Positions 38,901 to 51,250 of a stretch of 64,000 bases of DNA are shown in pieces (within the stretch, counting starts at the first letter, position 1; every line of letters begins with the position of its first letter). A model generated the notes under the pieces. The model was not told the origin of the DNA. It worked only from the letters and a program-made list of their open reading frames with translations, and searched no databases. Location of the stretch: NCBI GenBank assembly GCA_040954595.2, contig CM082591.2:1488001-1552000 (forward strand). The letters are read 5' to 3'. Source of the DNA: Balanoglossus misakiensis. Lineage: Eukaryota > Hemichordata. The translations under genes and the position numbers were made by a program.

Positions 38901-41900
38901 TTTGTCATAATCATTTGCAATGAATATTTCCTAACTGTATTATGGCTGCCTATTGTCCCTCAGTTTGAAGTCTCATACACAAGACCATGTTCATTTTTTG
39001 CCAGATTCGTCAAAAACATTAATTAAGAAATTATACATCATGATTTTGAAGTTCATGTATCGCATATACATAGTGAAAAGTGTTGCACTGAATATTAGAG
39101 AAATTACAAATCGCAAAGGAAGAATTTGAGTTGCAACACATACTGAATTATTACAACTAAAGAATAATTCATATTACAAACATGTAGACTGCAAAGTTTA
39201 CAGATTTTGCAATAATTTTACGAGGAACTACCCTGGCACTGGCCAGAGGCTACACTTACAAGAGGTCACCGCATACATTCACTATCAGTGCCGAGTCTGG
39301 CCAGAAGGCATGATACGTCCAATGTTGAAATACTAGTCCCTGTTTATGGAGTCTGATACAGCTTTTTACTAACACCATAACAGACATACCACCACTTTCT
39401 ATTTGCAGTAAATTGCTTTGTTTATACACCACACATTACAAGATGTTGCATGGTCTGCAGTTTATATTGAAATCAATTCCTTAAAATGATAGTGATACCA
39501 TCCCTGGCAGGTTTTGGAGCACACAGTACTATTAGTACTACATGTACTATCAACTGCACGAGTAAAGTGATTGCATGCAAACCAAGGCCTGGCTATTACA
39601 CACAGCCAATACTGGTTGTTTGACCTCAAGATTTTTTTACACCGCACTCAAATGCACTGTTTTTTCTCTTGGTTTATAAGCTCTAAATCACAGGGTTATT
39701 CACCTGGTTCCAAAACGTCGAATTTTCTCAGCTCTGAAGAACTATTTACTGATGGACGTTTTACCCCTTCTTTGTGTATAAACATAGTTCTCCTACATAG
39801 AATTTTGAACTTTCACAGACTGTTCGTGTATGTCTTCAGCCCTCGCGCCTCTTACAGACCACTTGAAGTTTAGTTTTCAGGAACTTAAGCGAGAGCAGTG
39901 CGGCAACACTGTTTTCCCCAAGGAGAACAAAAGAGTCAGGTTTTCACAGACTCACTGCAAAATGGCATCAACATTTACTAACAATCGAAGATACTTTTCA
40001 AGTAAAGAATTAAAATTTGCTCAACACTGGCAAGGAGGCCTGCACAGGGGTACGAAGGATAAAAACAATTTACACAGAGAGATCTACTTTCACAGGGAAT
40101 AAATCATTTCTATTAAAACGCACTGTACATGTGCATGGGTTCAAGTAGAAACAGCTGATTGCATAGCGGACCAAATCTCAATAATATCGGCAGCTGGATG
40201 GGCAGACTGTAACCAAGACAACAGTGTTGGAGTCTCAAGGGACATGCGTAACCTATGTAGTGCCATGAACTTGGGTGAGCAACGGCCCGATCTCCGTTCA
40301 AAGCCACCTTCACCTTTAAGTGTTATATAACTCTGAATGACGTAGAGTACAAGGTTTTACTCTAAAACAACTCTTTCTGTATCAAATGACCATCACTGTC
40401 ATGTCAAGGAAGTGTTGAATTGATGAAAAATGAAACAAAACTTTATGATAATATAAAGTACATTTAGAAAAATTAACATTTCCAAAACTATACATGAATG
40501 CACACAAATCAAGTATCACCTCAAGATTATTTGAACCAGAAGATTATTTCTTTAAGTAGTAAAAGTTGTGATGTCAAATAGCATTTATGCTGTTTAAATT
40601 CTACTGTGTGTGATAGAGCAGAATTGGTTATAATTTCTTTACAAGTCTCTTTACGAAGCATATACAGTGATGAACTTTGACCTTACACCTTGACCTTGGA
40701 CGAGGCATCAGACTCAGAATAATGCATGAGGATGTCGCAACATGAAAGATGACAAATTAATCCATTAGAATTAATGTTCACTTTCCGACGTCTTTTCCCA
40801 GGGATGTCGGTCTTAACTCATATCGGATAACGGGTCCTCTCCCTGATAAGATGATGATGATTACAGAAAGAAACAGAGTTGCTTGCAACCTTGGATTTAA
40901 AAATAGAATGCCACTCCTCCAATCATCGGATGCAAATATCCTGAAGTGACTTTTCTCGTCAAGAAGGGAATAAAACACAACTAATATTTATATTCAGCGC
41001 TGATTAAATATTAAATTTGAAAGGTTTACAGTCTGGATATTTGATCAAACACCAACCGTAGAAACTCTCTTCTCGATACTCATTTGACAATTTTACCTCA
41101 AAATAGTATGTCAGAAATTAAGAAATATAAGCATTAACCATTTAGACAGAACGTACATCCCATGAATTTCAATGAAGCGTGTGTTAAAACTACAATAAGC
41201 CTCTCAACTGATATTACGATTTCCACAATATGGCTATATTTAGATTTGGCACGATTTACGGCGTTCTGAGTTTAATAGTTTATGTCAACCTTTATAGCTG
41301 CTATGACACAAAAGTACTGGTGAATAAGGCGTTGAATCTGTCGTGTATTTTAATGACGTCGACTTCCAAATTTTCATCTTTGATGTAGCTCTACAAATAA
41401 GATGATGAATACACACATAGTACTTTTCATGGGAGAAAGTAATCTGATAATTCGCGAAATTGACTGAGCCATGTTTGGAATATCAATATCACCATTACGG
41501 TTGTGGTGTTAACCGTTATAAACAGCAGGCGCAAAATTGTATTTTGAGCCGCATTTCATTGATATTTTAAGCCATATAATATACACCTTTTTTAAACAGA
41601 TAAACTTCACATGATTTCAGAATTTTGCAGAAAATACTCAGTTTACTGAGCAAGGGAAAGGAACATTTGGGTCACAGAAACTGGCTTGCTCACGAGAACA
41701 AAATGGCCATCAAATCAACATTAAACATGAATTCTATCTTATAATGCAGATCAGTGTCTAGACATGAAATCATTCTATTTGGGTTAAAATTTAGGCATTG
41801 CAAATTAGCACATACATGAATAAATCTATTGTAAGAATGAAACCAACCAGACGATAACAATATACATATTCGTAACAAGTTTTTATTTTACATAATAAGA

Positions 41901-42740
41901 AAACACAAATGTTTGCTCGTAGTAATGATTTTTCTGATGAGAAGCAAAAAATCTGACATACATCCAATCTACCTTTATATTTTTTTTACAATTCTATCAA
42001 AACTATCAGAACCTTAAAATTTTGATACATTCAAACAAAATTCACTATAAGACTGATAAGAGCAATGGCAAGTGGAGGAAAGAAATAACATACACTGTTG
42101 ACTACGGTTTAACATTCTCTGCATCATTGCACATTTTGTCACAGGTTGGGTGTGGCAAAAACGCTGTTTTTTTCTCCTTCCACAAAGAAATCTGCCTCGA
42201 ATTTCGATTTTATTTCCAGAAGCAATTTTCATACATGGATGGGAATATTTGTGGGTGTTTTTCGAAAACTAAATTTTTACAACTTCCATGTTTTGCGAAA
42301 TGCACGATAAAAAACTATTTTTAGCACAGACCCTGGATAAGCTTGAATATGATGATCGCTACTTGTCATTCGTAGTCATTTGCAAGTCATGAAACAGTGC
42401 TGCCAAGCTCCCAACACAACCTATAATCACACAAAATTTTGCAAAAACAGTTTCTTGGCGGTTTGTTTTCGCAACTGAATTTTGCACTGGTTTATAAATT
42501 ATTCTGATTGTCTTTGAAATTGGTCGTACACCAGTATATAAATAAAGGCAAATCATATCAGATTATGATTATTGTTCATAAAAACCAGATAAGCAGTTTC
42601 CTGATGTTATTTCTAACATCACAGTTTACATATCCTGCCATTGTTGGCAATGCAGAGGAAGGATTGAGGAAATCTTTCCATTTTAATATTCTTTTCCGTG
42701 AAAGTATCTTTCTATCCCTTTCTCAACTCCATCATGAGGG

Positions 42741-42888
42741 GAAAAATCATAGTTGAACTCCCTAGCTAGCCTGTGTAACTCTATAGTAAAGAACACCTCA
42801 ACACTGATGAAAAAATCACATTTAGACTCCCTAACTTATACTGGCTGATGCAAAATCACATGTAGACTCCCTAGCTTATACTGGCTGA
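42741..42888. repeat. Short tandem repeat, period 40 bp
   Basis: Two adjacent 40-bp copies starting at 42812 and 42852 share AAAATCACAT.TAGACTCCCTA and TTATACTGGCTGA. A more diverged partial unit precedes them near 42741, and further ACTCCCT words follow to about 43.04 kb. Confidence 0.65.
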
Positions 42889-45800
42889 CCTCTTAACTCC
42901 CTAGCACAAGATGAAACTGTGATCTTTCAGCATAAAGGACAAGGTGCAATATTAGCTTAATTTGTATTTTCTCTCCTGGGGAAGACACAAAATAATTTTT
43001 ATCTCCCTTGGCAAGGCCCATTAGATTCCAACTCCCTGGTACAAGAAGACTTCATTAATCTTGTCTAGGGAGTACATGGGCTATCAGTTTTGTACTTTAA
43101 CTAAAATTAAATTTAGATATATACAATGTATCCCTACTATCTGTACAATCTATGTTTGAAAAAACTCATTAAAGGAATATGAATAATTAATCTGTATGAG
43201 TATACTTTTGCGATAGCATTGGCTACCAACTAATCATATGACGTTTAGACACAAATGTGCTGTGGTGATATTGGATGGTGCAGAGGGACTATCTTTTTTC
43301 TGAAGTTAAGTTCCTGAGGTGTAGAATACCTTAATATGCACAATGCTACAACCTGAACTTACTGCGATTACTGACGAACTGTTTAGCAAGACAAACAGAT
43401 TAAATGAGACTAGCCACTAGTCTATCAATTATCAACACCTAGTGATTATTTTCTTCACAGAGGGGTTTCCCGTTACTTACTGACCAGTTCCATCTGCATT
43501 TAGTGTTTTGCTATTAACACAGCCAGGTGGTTTTTTTATTTCCAAAGTATTATATGTTGCAAGAAAAACATACACTGGTCTGCTCACATGATATCCTAAC
43601 CCATCAAAAATATCTCACATTTTCAATTACATGAAAAAATGCTGACTTTACTAATAGGTTTGGTAGCATGGCCAGGCCGGTACGGTTTACTGTTTGCAAT
43701 CATGTGGTAATAATGGTGTTGTCAGTGTGTGGGTTCGCTCCAAGAGAGGTCCATGTTAAGACAAGTGTACACAATTATATTGTAAACTCCTTGTTTTAAT
43801 CAGCTACCTGGGACGATGGTACATGTATATGACCTTGTACAAAAAAGTGGGTCAATTCACCGAACAAGTGCTCTATTTTGTCTATTGCCAGCAAGTTGCA
43901 TTTATGTTCCAGATTATGAACAGCCTTAGATGAACCAGTAAAGGCTGTTCATTTTGTCTTGTAGTTTTTGTTTTACTTTAACTGTTTATCATACTTTTAG
44001 ATGTGCATTGTTCATTTTTGTAGCAGCACAACACACACTCTTCTTAATTTTCACTGATTTAATGATACTTTAATTATTATAATTTGTGTTATTTTTTAAG
44101 ATATTCATCTCCCAACATCACTTGCCTAACAGCGATAAATGATTCATATAATTCCTACTGAAGGGGAATGGTAAACATTAGCTATACAATCAAATGAATA
44201 CAATTACAATATGTACTCTTCAACATGACAGAGAGACCAAGTCTATCAACAATGAAGCTGTCCTCACATTTTTCCAATAATTAAAGGCAATATTTACACA
44301 GCTTCACAATAATGACAATTCTCGAAGGATATACATGTAATACAGTCAGTCAGTCTTTCGCGATGGTTGGTAATCACCATGGAAACCACTCAGAATTTGC
44401 CATGGAAACTGAATGCGTTCACCAGGGTAACCCTGATAGTGCAAATCTTTCAGGAACATGGCTGGAGTATAAATAGATTGGCTTGTATATACTGCAGAAA
44501 TATATTCAACACTGAATGATATATAAAATAATTCCACTGAAACAGTCGCGAGCAACTGCTGTTCAGATAAATTAACTCATGACATATCACATTATTCTTG
44601 TATTTTTTTAATTCTATATCAGTCTGCTTCCAGAAAGATTAATGGTACGTGACAAATTCTTCTTTCTAAACCCCAGCTGTCCGGAACTTCAGACAGATAT
44701 CTGTCAGCAGATTTCAGATAAAAAATATCTTGGATTCAGATAGTGATGATCATTTATAAACTTATCAATAAATTCTAAGTTTGGTTTCGAACATGTATAG
44801 TTTCAGACATAGGAGATGCACATCTCGAAAAATCTATCTGAAGTTTATTGGAGTAAAACTGCCCCTCCCCAGGGGGAGGAGTATCTTGCACCAGATCGCT
44901 GGAATAGGCAAAGTTCTTTCCTCTAAGCACTGTTGAAGATACCAGCAATTAATTAGGTTGGAATAGATTGTAACAGAAAACCAAATTCATTTCCACAGAG
45001 ATGAACTTCAAGTCTACAGAGTTGGAACAAATTAGCCTGAAGCGTTGAAGAGATAAACTTGCTGGGTAATTTTCCATTGGCACACCACATCTCATGTTCA
45101 TGTAACATGAACTTGTTGCTTTATACGCCCTTTAACACGACTTATATTACGTTCACATTTTTGAACACAGTACATGTACCTCCTGACGCCTAACTCAATA
45201 GAAATCAGGATTATTTCTGTAAGGTTTGTGTTTAGCAATCAAGATAGTTTAATACTTAATTCAAGCTGATGTAACCTGACAATGCAGGGTCCTTAACCCT
45301 ATCAACCCTACGACTCTTCAAATGGTTCCAACCAGTCAAGTGTAAAAACAAGTGGATTAAACCAAAATATATTGGTAACAGAGGACAGATTGACATATGC
45401 ATTCAAAAGAAATCATCACACCTTATTCTTTATTTATGCGTCCAACTTCCCCTTTGAAAATGATGGGACTGAAACAAGCTGGCATAGAAAATGGAGAGGG
45501 GGACTGTGGCCTGTTTAAAGAGGGATGATCACAGCCTGGTACAACACACCCACTGGGCAAGTCACACCAGAAAACTTCTGACAAACTCATTCAGTTGGAC
45601 ACACCTATCTATTAGTAATTATTTATTTGAACAAGCTTATTCTATCTCACAAAACAAAACATGTTACCAAAGACTGGGTAACAGAATTCCAGTCTTAAAT
45701 AAACAGAATCTTAAAAATCTGTGCAAATGAAGAAGTGTTTTTGTTGAGTGAAATCATGCAGGAAAAAGTAGAGTCTGACTGGAGTGAAACTGTGTGAACA

Positions 45801-48008
45801 ATCCATTTCTTCTTCCTTCAGACAACAATATAAACACAGTCTCCTCGTTATCTGATGTATTCCCCACCCTTTTCTAAACAGCAGACTATCTTTTGTTTGA
45901 AAAAAAAAGTTCACTGGCCCTTTACTCTCTCGTAACCCCTGGTTTAATAGTCATCATTATGCTGGTCTGGTTTCTTTGTTGGAACTATGGGACTGAACCT
46001 GGCAAATAGGATTGTGTGGCTAAACCAGGTCATCTTCTAAGGTTTAGTTGGTAGGATACATACAGCCTTTGAGTATTTGAGTAGCCAGCGAACTGACGGA
46101 AGGGGGTGGGGAGAGGGTCTTGATGACCCACTACTAAGTCTTTTTGCGTAAACAGAGACTGTGAGTCAAACTCTTGAGGATGTGGTAAAGCCCAATCTAT
46201 GTATACAGTAATTCTGCAACCCCAATGACTAAAACATCCCAAGGCATATGTACTCTATTTGTTTAAACCCATTTAGATTGTAACCCATTAATCCACTCCT
46301 TGAACACTATTGTTTGCAAGATATACAAAAACACATCTTTTATTGTCCTCCCTCCCTCCTTTCATAATGGGTGAGTCTCCCAGCAGTCGAGTTGTTAGAC
46401 CTCGTCATCATTACCAGTTGCCCTTTCCGATACAAGAAAGAGAATCACTCTTCTACAATTTCACAGTTATTCAGCCTATAATGAATTTATCACATGAAAA
46501 CCATTGTGACTGATAAAATTCCTCAGAGCAGCTGTAAACTAAGATGCTCTCGGCCAAGCTGTTTCTCATGTTTCCTGTCATGTTGGAGGGAAATTTATAG
46601 AACTAATTTTATTACAAGGTTGGATATCTAATCTTATGGTGTGTATAGGATAAAATATACTCTCATTCATCGGTTTAATTTGTTATGCCACTCATGACAT
46701 TTTTTCCAACTTCTATGGAAAATATTATCTTTCCATTGATGACAGCTAGTGGACTTGGTGTCACCATGTCAACCGCATAGCTTGCTGGGATCTCTGTAAT
46801 TCCACTGAAAATCTCACTGATGTGACCAACTGTTGAACTCTACAGGTGTGTTACAAGTATTGCTTTGATAATTCATCAGTTCAGATGAACACAGCCTGTG
46901 TTTTATTCTGAAAAGCAGGCCTTGCATAAACACCATCACTTTTGACCTCTGACTGATGAACTTAATTATTCATATTATGAATGGTCAGCTGACAGGCGGC
47001 CATTGGTATCCCACAATGCAACAGTCCAGGGAGAAAGTCTGTGACTACCTACTAACAAGCTAACTTTTCCCAAAAATACCAATAAATGTAATTAACACTG
47101 ATTCTAAATAGCCACAGAGACAACTGACTGCAGCATGAATAACCTTAGACTTCTGAAAACTGACTTCTGTACCTGGTTGGTCTGTATGCATGGAGTACAT
47201 TTGCATATTGCCACAGACCTTCATTGTTTCTGCAATTTGCTACCAATACATTGCATTAGTAGTTGTTCTCAACACACTCTGAATCTGCTGCAGTGATTGC
47301 CTGCAGTAAAATTTCTAGCTGAATCTAGCATAGTACACACATGCACACACACTGTGTTACTGCACATTTGCAGTGCACATACTGACTAATATTTACCCAA
47401 TCAACACAGTGGTCAATGGGTGTTTGCAATTCTTTGATGTTTGCAATTTTAAGTGGTAGTCAATTGAAAAACCAAGCAGCCATGGGCATCCGCTGCCAAA
47501 TATTTGAAATGGTCTAGTAAAAAATGATACACATTGACCCAGAGGACAAGCGTTTAGCCCTCCACCTTTCCCTGAACTTCGGTCAAACCATTCACCATGG
47601 GGGTGAGGGGCACATGTATACATGTATATGGTACACCCCCCCCCCCCCTTCCACCACTACAGAAAGGGCAGCGAAGGTCATTCATTAACACCGCGGTCAG
47701 TCCTTGTGTGGAGAGACTGTGTTAACACTCAACAATGTCCAGCAAACAGCTGTGAAATGTATTCCACCCATAAACCACGTATAATTCAACAATCCAATCA
47801 ATCTACTATAGGTATAGCGGACTATGCCACTGCAAAATGGGGGTGACGTAGCTGCAGTACGTAGTTTGCGGACAAACGCGTTAATATTGCCACTATGTAA
47901 CAAACATAAACATGTTTGTAGCAAACTACCACACTGTTGTCGATTTCAAAACAAGGTTGTAAGGTCAGGGCAAACCGACCTGGGAAGAATGTTGACCAGA
48001 AAAGTACT

Positions 48009-48152
48009 ATGGGCTACAATCTGATTAAAATCAGATGTAGGGAACGGCGACTTGGTTTTTTTATGTTGTCGCCTCACACTACGGCGACAACATAAAAAAA
48101 CCAAGTCGCCGTTCCCTACATCTGATTTTAATCAGATTGTATGGGCTACAAA
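48009..48152. mobile_element. MITE-like foldback element with 59-bp perfect arms and 12-bp direct repeats
   Basis: Arms at 48016-48074 and 48084-48142 are perfect inverse complements (59 bp each) around a 9-base spacer at 48075-48083. The direct repeat TATGGGCTACAA flanks it at 48009-48020 and 48141-48152, consistent with a target-site duplication; part of it overlaps the ends of the arms. Each arm carries a nested near-palindrome (TCTGATTAAAATCAGA) near its outer end. No coding capacity. The perfect arms suggest a recent insertion or ongoing correction. The superfamily is not assigned. Confidence 0.8.
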
Positions 48153-50400
48153 CTATGCATTTTATTTGAGCTATAACTTTTATTATGTCAACTGTAGTCA
48201 TAACTCTACTTTGTTTCTCATCAACAGGCATTGTCAATCCGTTGAAAAGTATTGATCCAACAAAACCCCAGACCAGACGAAGTTTATTTCAGCCCAAGAT
48301 TGAAAGTTTTCACAGACAATTTGAAGTGAATGGAAGGAGAAATAATGTAATGCGGTATTATATATGTGGTCTGCATATGTCGGCAGCTTTTTTATTCAAC
48401 CTTAAATATTAAAACGAAAATTAATATTTAAAATACTAGATCACACCGTCTTTGAAATGTACATGGTTGTAGCTTGTTGAGCTGGTGACATTATATGACT
48501 GCCTGCCTTCAACTGGCAGGGGTTTTGAATTCATCGATCAGAAGGTCGTCGTTAGATATGGATTCATTATGAGAATGTGGGCGAGTCGAGAGAGAGAGAC
48601 GATGGGTAGTTCGCTTGGTCGTGTATGTATCCGTCAGCGCGCAGATTTTTTAAGAAACGACATTATAATGCGCTTACTTGTGGAGAGAAAAACACGCCAG
48701 ACATGTTGACGTAAGAAACCGCAAACGCGGACAAAATGAACAGAACAGTCAAACTGTTGTGAAAAGGCTTACGAGGTGTCGGTACCACGTTAAAAACGAG
48801 GTAATTCCCAACCACATAAAAATCCAGACACGTCAATTGGCTAAGTCGCACAAATTATTTCGCCAACGACAAATTCCAGCTGAACGCTACTGTGCCTATT
48901 GTGTGCTGTCGCGAACAATTGCGAGGTGTGAACGACATACATACATAGGTCAAAACATACTACAACACTTAAGTGCTTCATTTTAAAAGAGCAACAGACG
49001 TGAAACTATAATTTTGATGCCGAAGAACTCTAACTGTCAGTGTCAACCTCGCATACAGTGACCCGCCCAGCTTCTTAGACGTTTCTCAGCTCGGTTGCAA
49101 CCTACCGTATTGCATGTTTGACGCCAAAATACTTGCACATAGGGTCAGCATGGACTCCCAGACACTTAATGCAAAGGAAAATAATTAAGGCAACTGCACA
49201 TACCTCCAAACACTAGAAATTTCAGGCAAAGGGTGACGTTTTCCCCACAAAATAAGATCTCTCAATGTAGACGTATGTAGTAGTCTGTAATTCAGTAAAT
49301 GTATTCGCTATGGGAATGACTAGAATAGGTTCATTTGCATAAAATTGCAAGTAATCTTTGGGCGATACCATTGTTGACAAAGGAAAGTGGTCGAAGCAAA
49401 AGAGGGTGTGGTCGTTATATATCCCAGCGTGACGCTATTCTCTGACTCAGATATCATACTCTATTTGGCTTTGTGGGAATTTCAAAGGATAAGTAAACCC
49501 AAGCGAATGAATGCAACAACATCATTTGCCCTACTTATATTGCCAGTATATCACCGACATAAACAAGGTTATTTTTCACTCACTTTCAGGGAGTTTAACA
49601 CCAGCAACCCCCAAAAATTATTTTTGCTTTTTGTTTTAATTTTGTTTCAATGATTTTAAAGATCAGCGGATCACACAGAGCGGGTCCTCTTGGGTTGCTA
49701 ATTGATTGTATACTGGTCTGTAGAATAAATAAACTGCATTGTCTATCAAAGTATAATACAATAGAATAACCAATTAGGTATAACAATAGATTACTGTAAA
49801 GATAAACAAAACGATTAAGCAGTGAATTGGTCGTAATATCACTCCCACGAATCCGTACAAATCCGATAGTGACGACCTCAATTTTTACATTATTACTTTT
49901 ATGGTTCACGTGCGTACTGGCATACAAAGCTAGGCACTGCAAACGTGTTTGCAAGAACGTTTTTCTCGGCGTCGTTGAGTATTGCGTCGATTCGCACGAT
50001 ACACGTACTTTGAATCACGCCCTCTGACCATACTGAAAAGAACTACTTTGTTTTTTTTTGTTAGCGATGGCTTGAACTTGGGATTGACAACAGTATTTGC
50101 TGTAAACATTTTAAAGGAGTTGTACGACATGAGTTTTACAAGTATAAAACTACACGTATGGTCTGGCCAACAGCTGAAAAGTAACTTGCGTGCAAAACTT
50201 ATATTTCTATTAAATTTGCTGAAGATATCTCTGAAATTGGATTACAAACAGGAATAGTCATAGCTGAATATTTCTGTATCGTTATAATTTTAAAGAAGTG
50301 GTGTTTAGATTCTTTTTTAAAGAAATGAATGTCATAAAAACAAAAGAATCAGTACGTGATCGCATTTCCTATCAACCTTTGGGGTCCAGTCACATAGCGC

Positions 50401-51250
50401 CCTCTGGAGGTTTTGTCTTTCACCAGTAGGCTAGGGGTACAACATGACATCTGATTGACCTTAGCTGAAACTCCACGGTCAAAAAAAATGTCATCTCAAC
50501 TGGTTCGGAGGCAATCGTTCGCCAGTGCCTATCTGGTGGACGATGTCGACCCATCACCGAAAGACAGGGGTCTATCAGCAGCAGCAGAAAACAGATGGGT
50601 GTTCGAGTGTGCCTGGGAAGTCGCCAATAAAGGTAATCAAATTTTGACTTATAAGTTCCTAAATGTCTTGTGCACGTCGGCTTCAAACCGGTCGTATCCC
50701 ATGTCTCTAAACTGGAGAATACTGCTGTTCAATTCACAAGTTCATGATTTTAAAACTGTTTTAGACAATCTAAATGTAGTATAGAATTCATAGCGACATT
50801 GGCGATGCGAAATCACCCGGTAGCGACCACGCGATCGCTGCCCATGTCGCAACGCACGATCTTCTTGCAAGAACCCCACGCACTGCACATATGTGAAATC
50901 ACGCCGGTCAAACATGATTGAACCAAACTAAAGGGTGCTTTTTGATGGCCTGTGACCTCGAGATCTACTCAACACGGCGCAAGGCGTGTGTTAACGAAAT
51001 CGATGCATGTTAACCGTGTGGTTAAGATTCAACTTGAACTAAGGCACGCGCGTTGATGTTTGATCTGGTCTCGAGCATTATGATCTCATGATGTCTATTT
51101 CTAAAGTCAGTGAAACGTACAACCAGAAATCGGTCGATGACCGGCCAGCCCCGGGCCTGTCCGCTTTCTTTACCCTGGGCTGCACATTTGATCGTGTTTC
51201 TTCCTAAAATGGGAGCTCAAGAACAATCGAATCGTGTCCTCAGCCTGCCC
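50401..51250 (+). promoter_or_regulatory. CpG-richer region around the GYS first exon
   Basis: CpG words become frequent from just upstream of the start codon through about 51.2 kb, contrasting with the AT-rich flanks. This suggests the promoter lies at or just upstream of 50.4 kb. No TATA box was identified. A non-coding 5' UTR exon further upstream cannot be excluded. Confidence 0.35.

Larger units (their letters stand above)
30421..50400. other. About 20 kb gene-poor interval between divergent tetraspanin B and GYS
   Basis: AT-rich, stop-dense sequence on both strands. None of the open frames (for example minus 30843-31163, plus 39571-39873, plus 48678-48986) shows a domain, plausible splice-bounded exons or coding-like composition. 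It contains two long foldbacks (35899-35958 and 48016-48142), a C13 run at 47636-47648 and short tandem repeats near 42.74-42.89 kb. A CpG-richer stretch at 48.5-49.1 kb could be regulatory. Small exons or non-coding RNAs cannot be excluded by eye. Confidence 0.5.

Noticed and set aside
44863-44880. CCTCCCC-A-GGGGGAGG short hairpin
   Set aside because: Perfect but only 7-bp arms, with no context to support function.
48485-48986. Overlapping Arg-rich open frames in the CpG-richer patch
   Set aside because: Arg richness reflects CpG content. No splice sites or family match, and the overlapping frames disagree.
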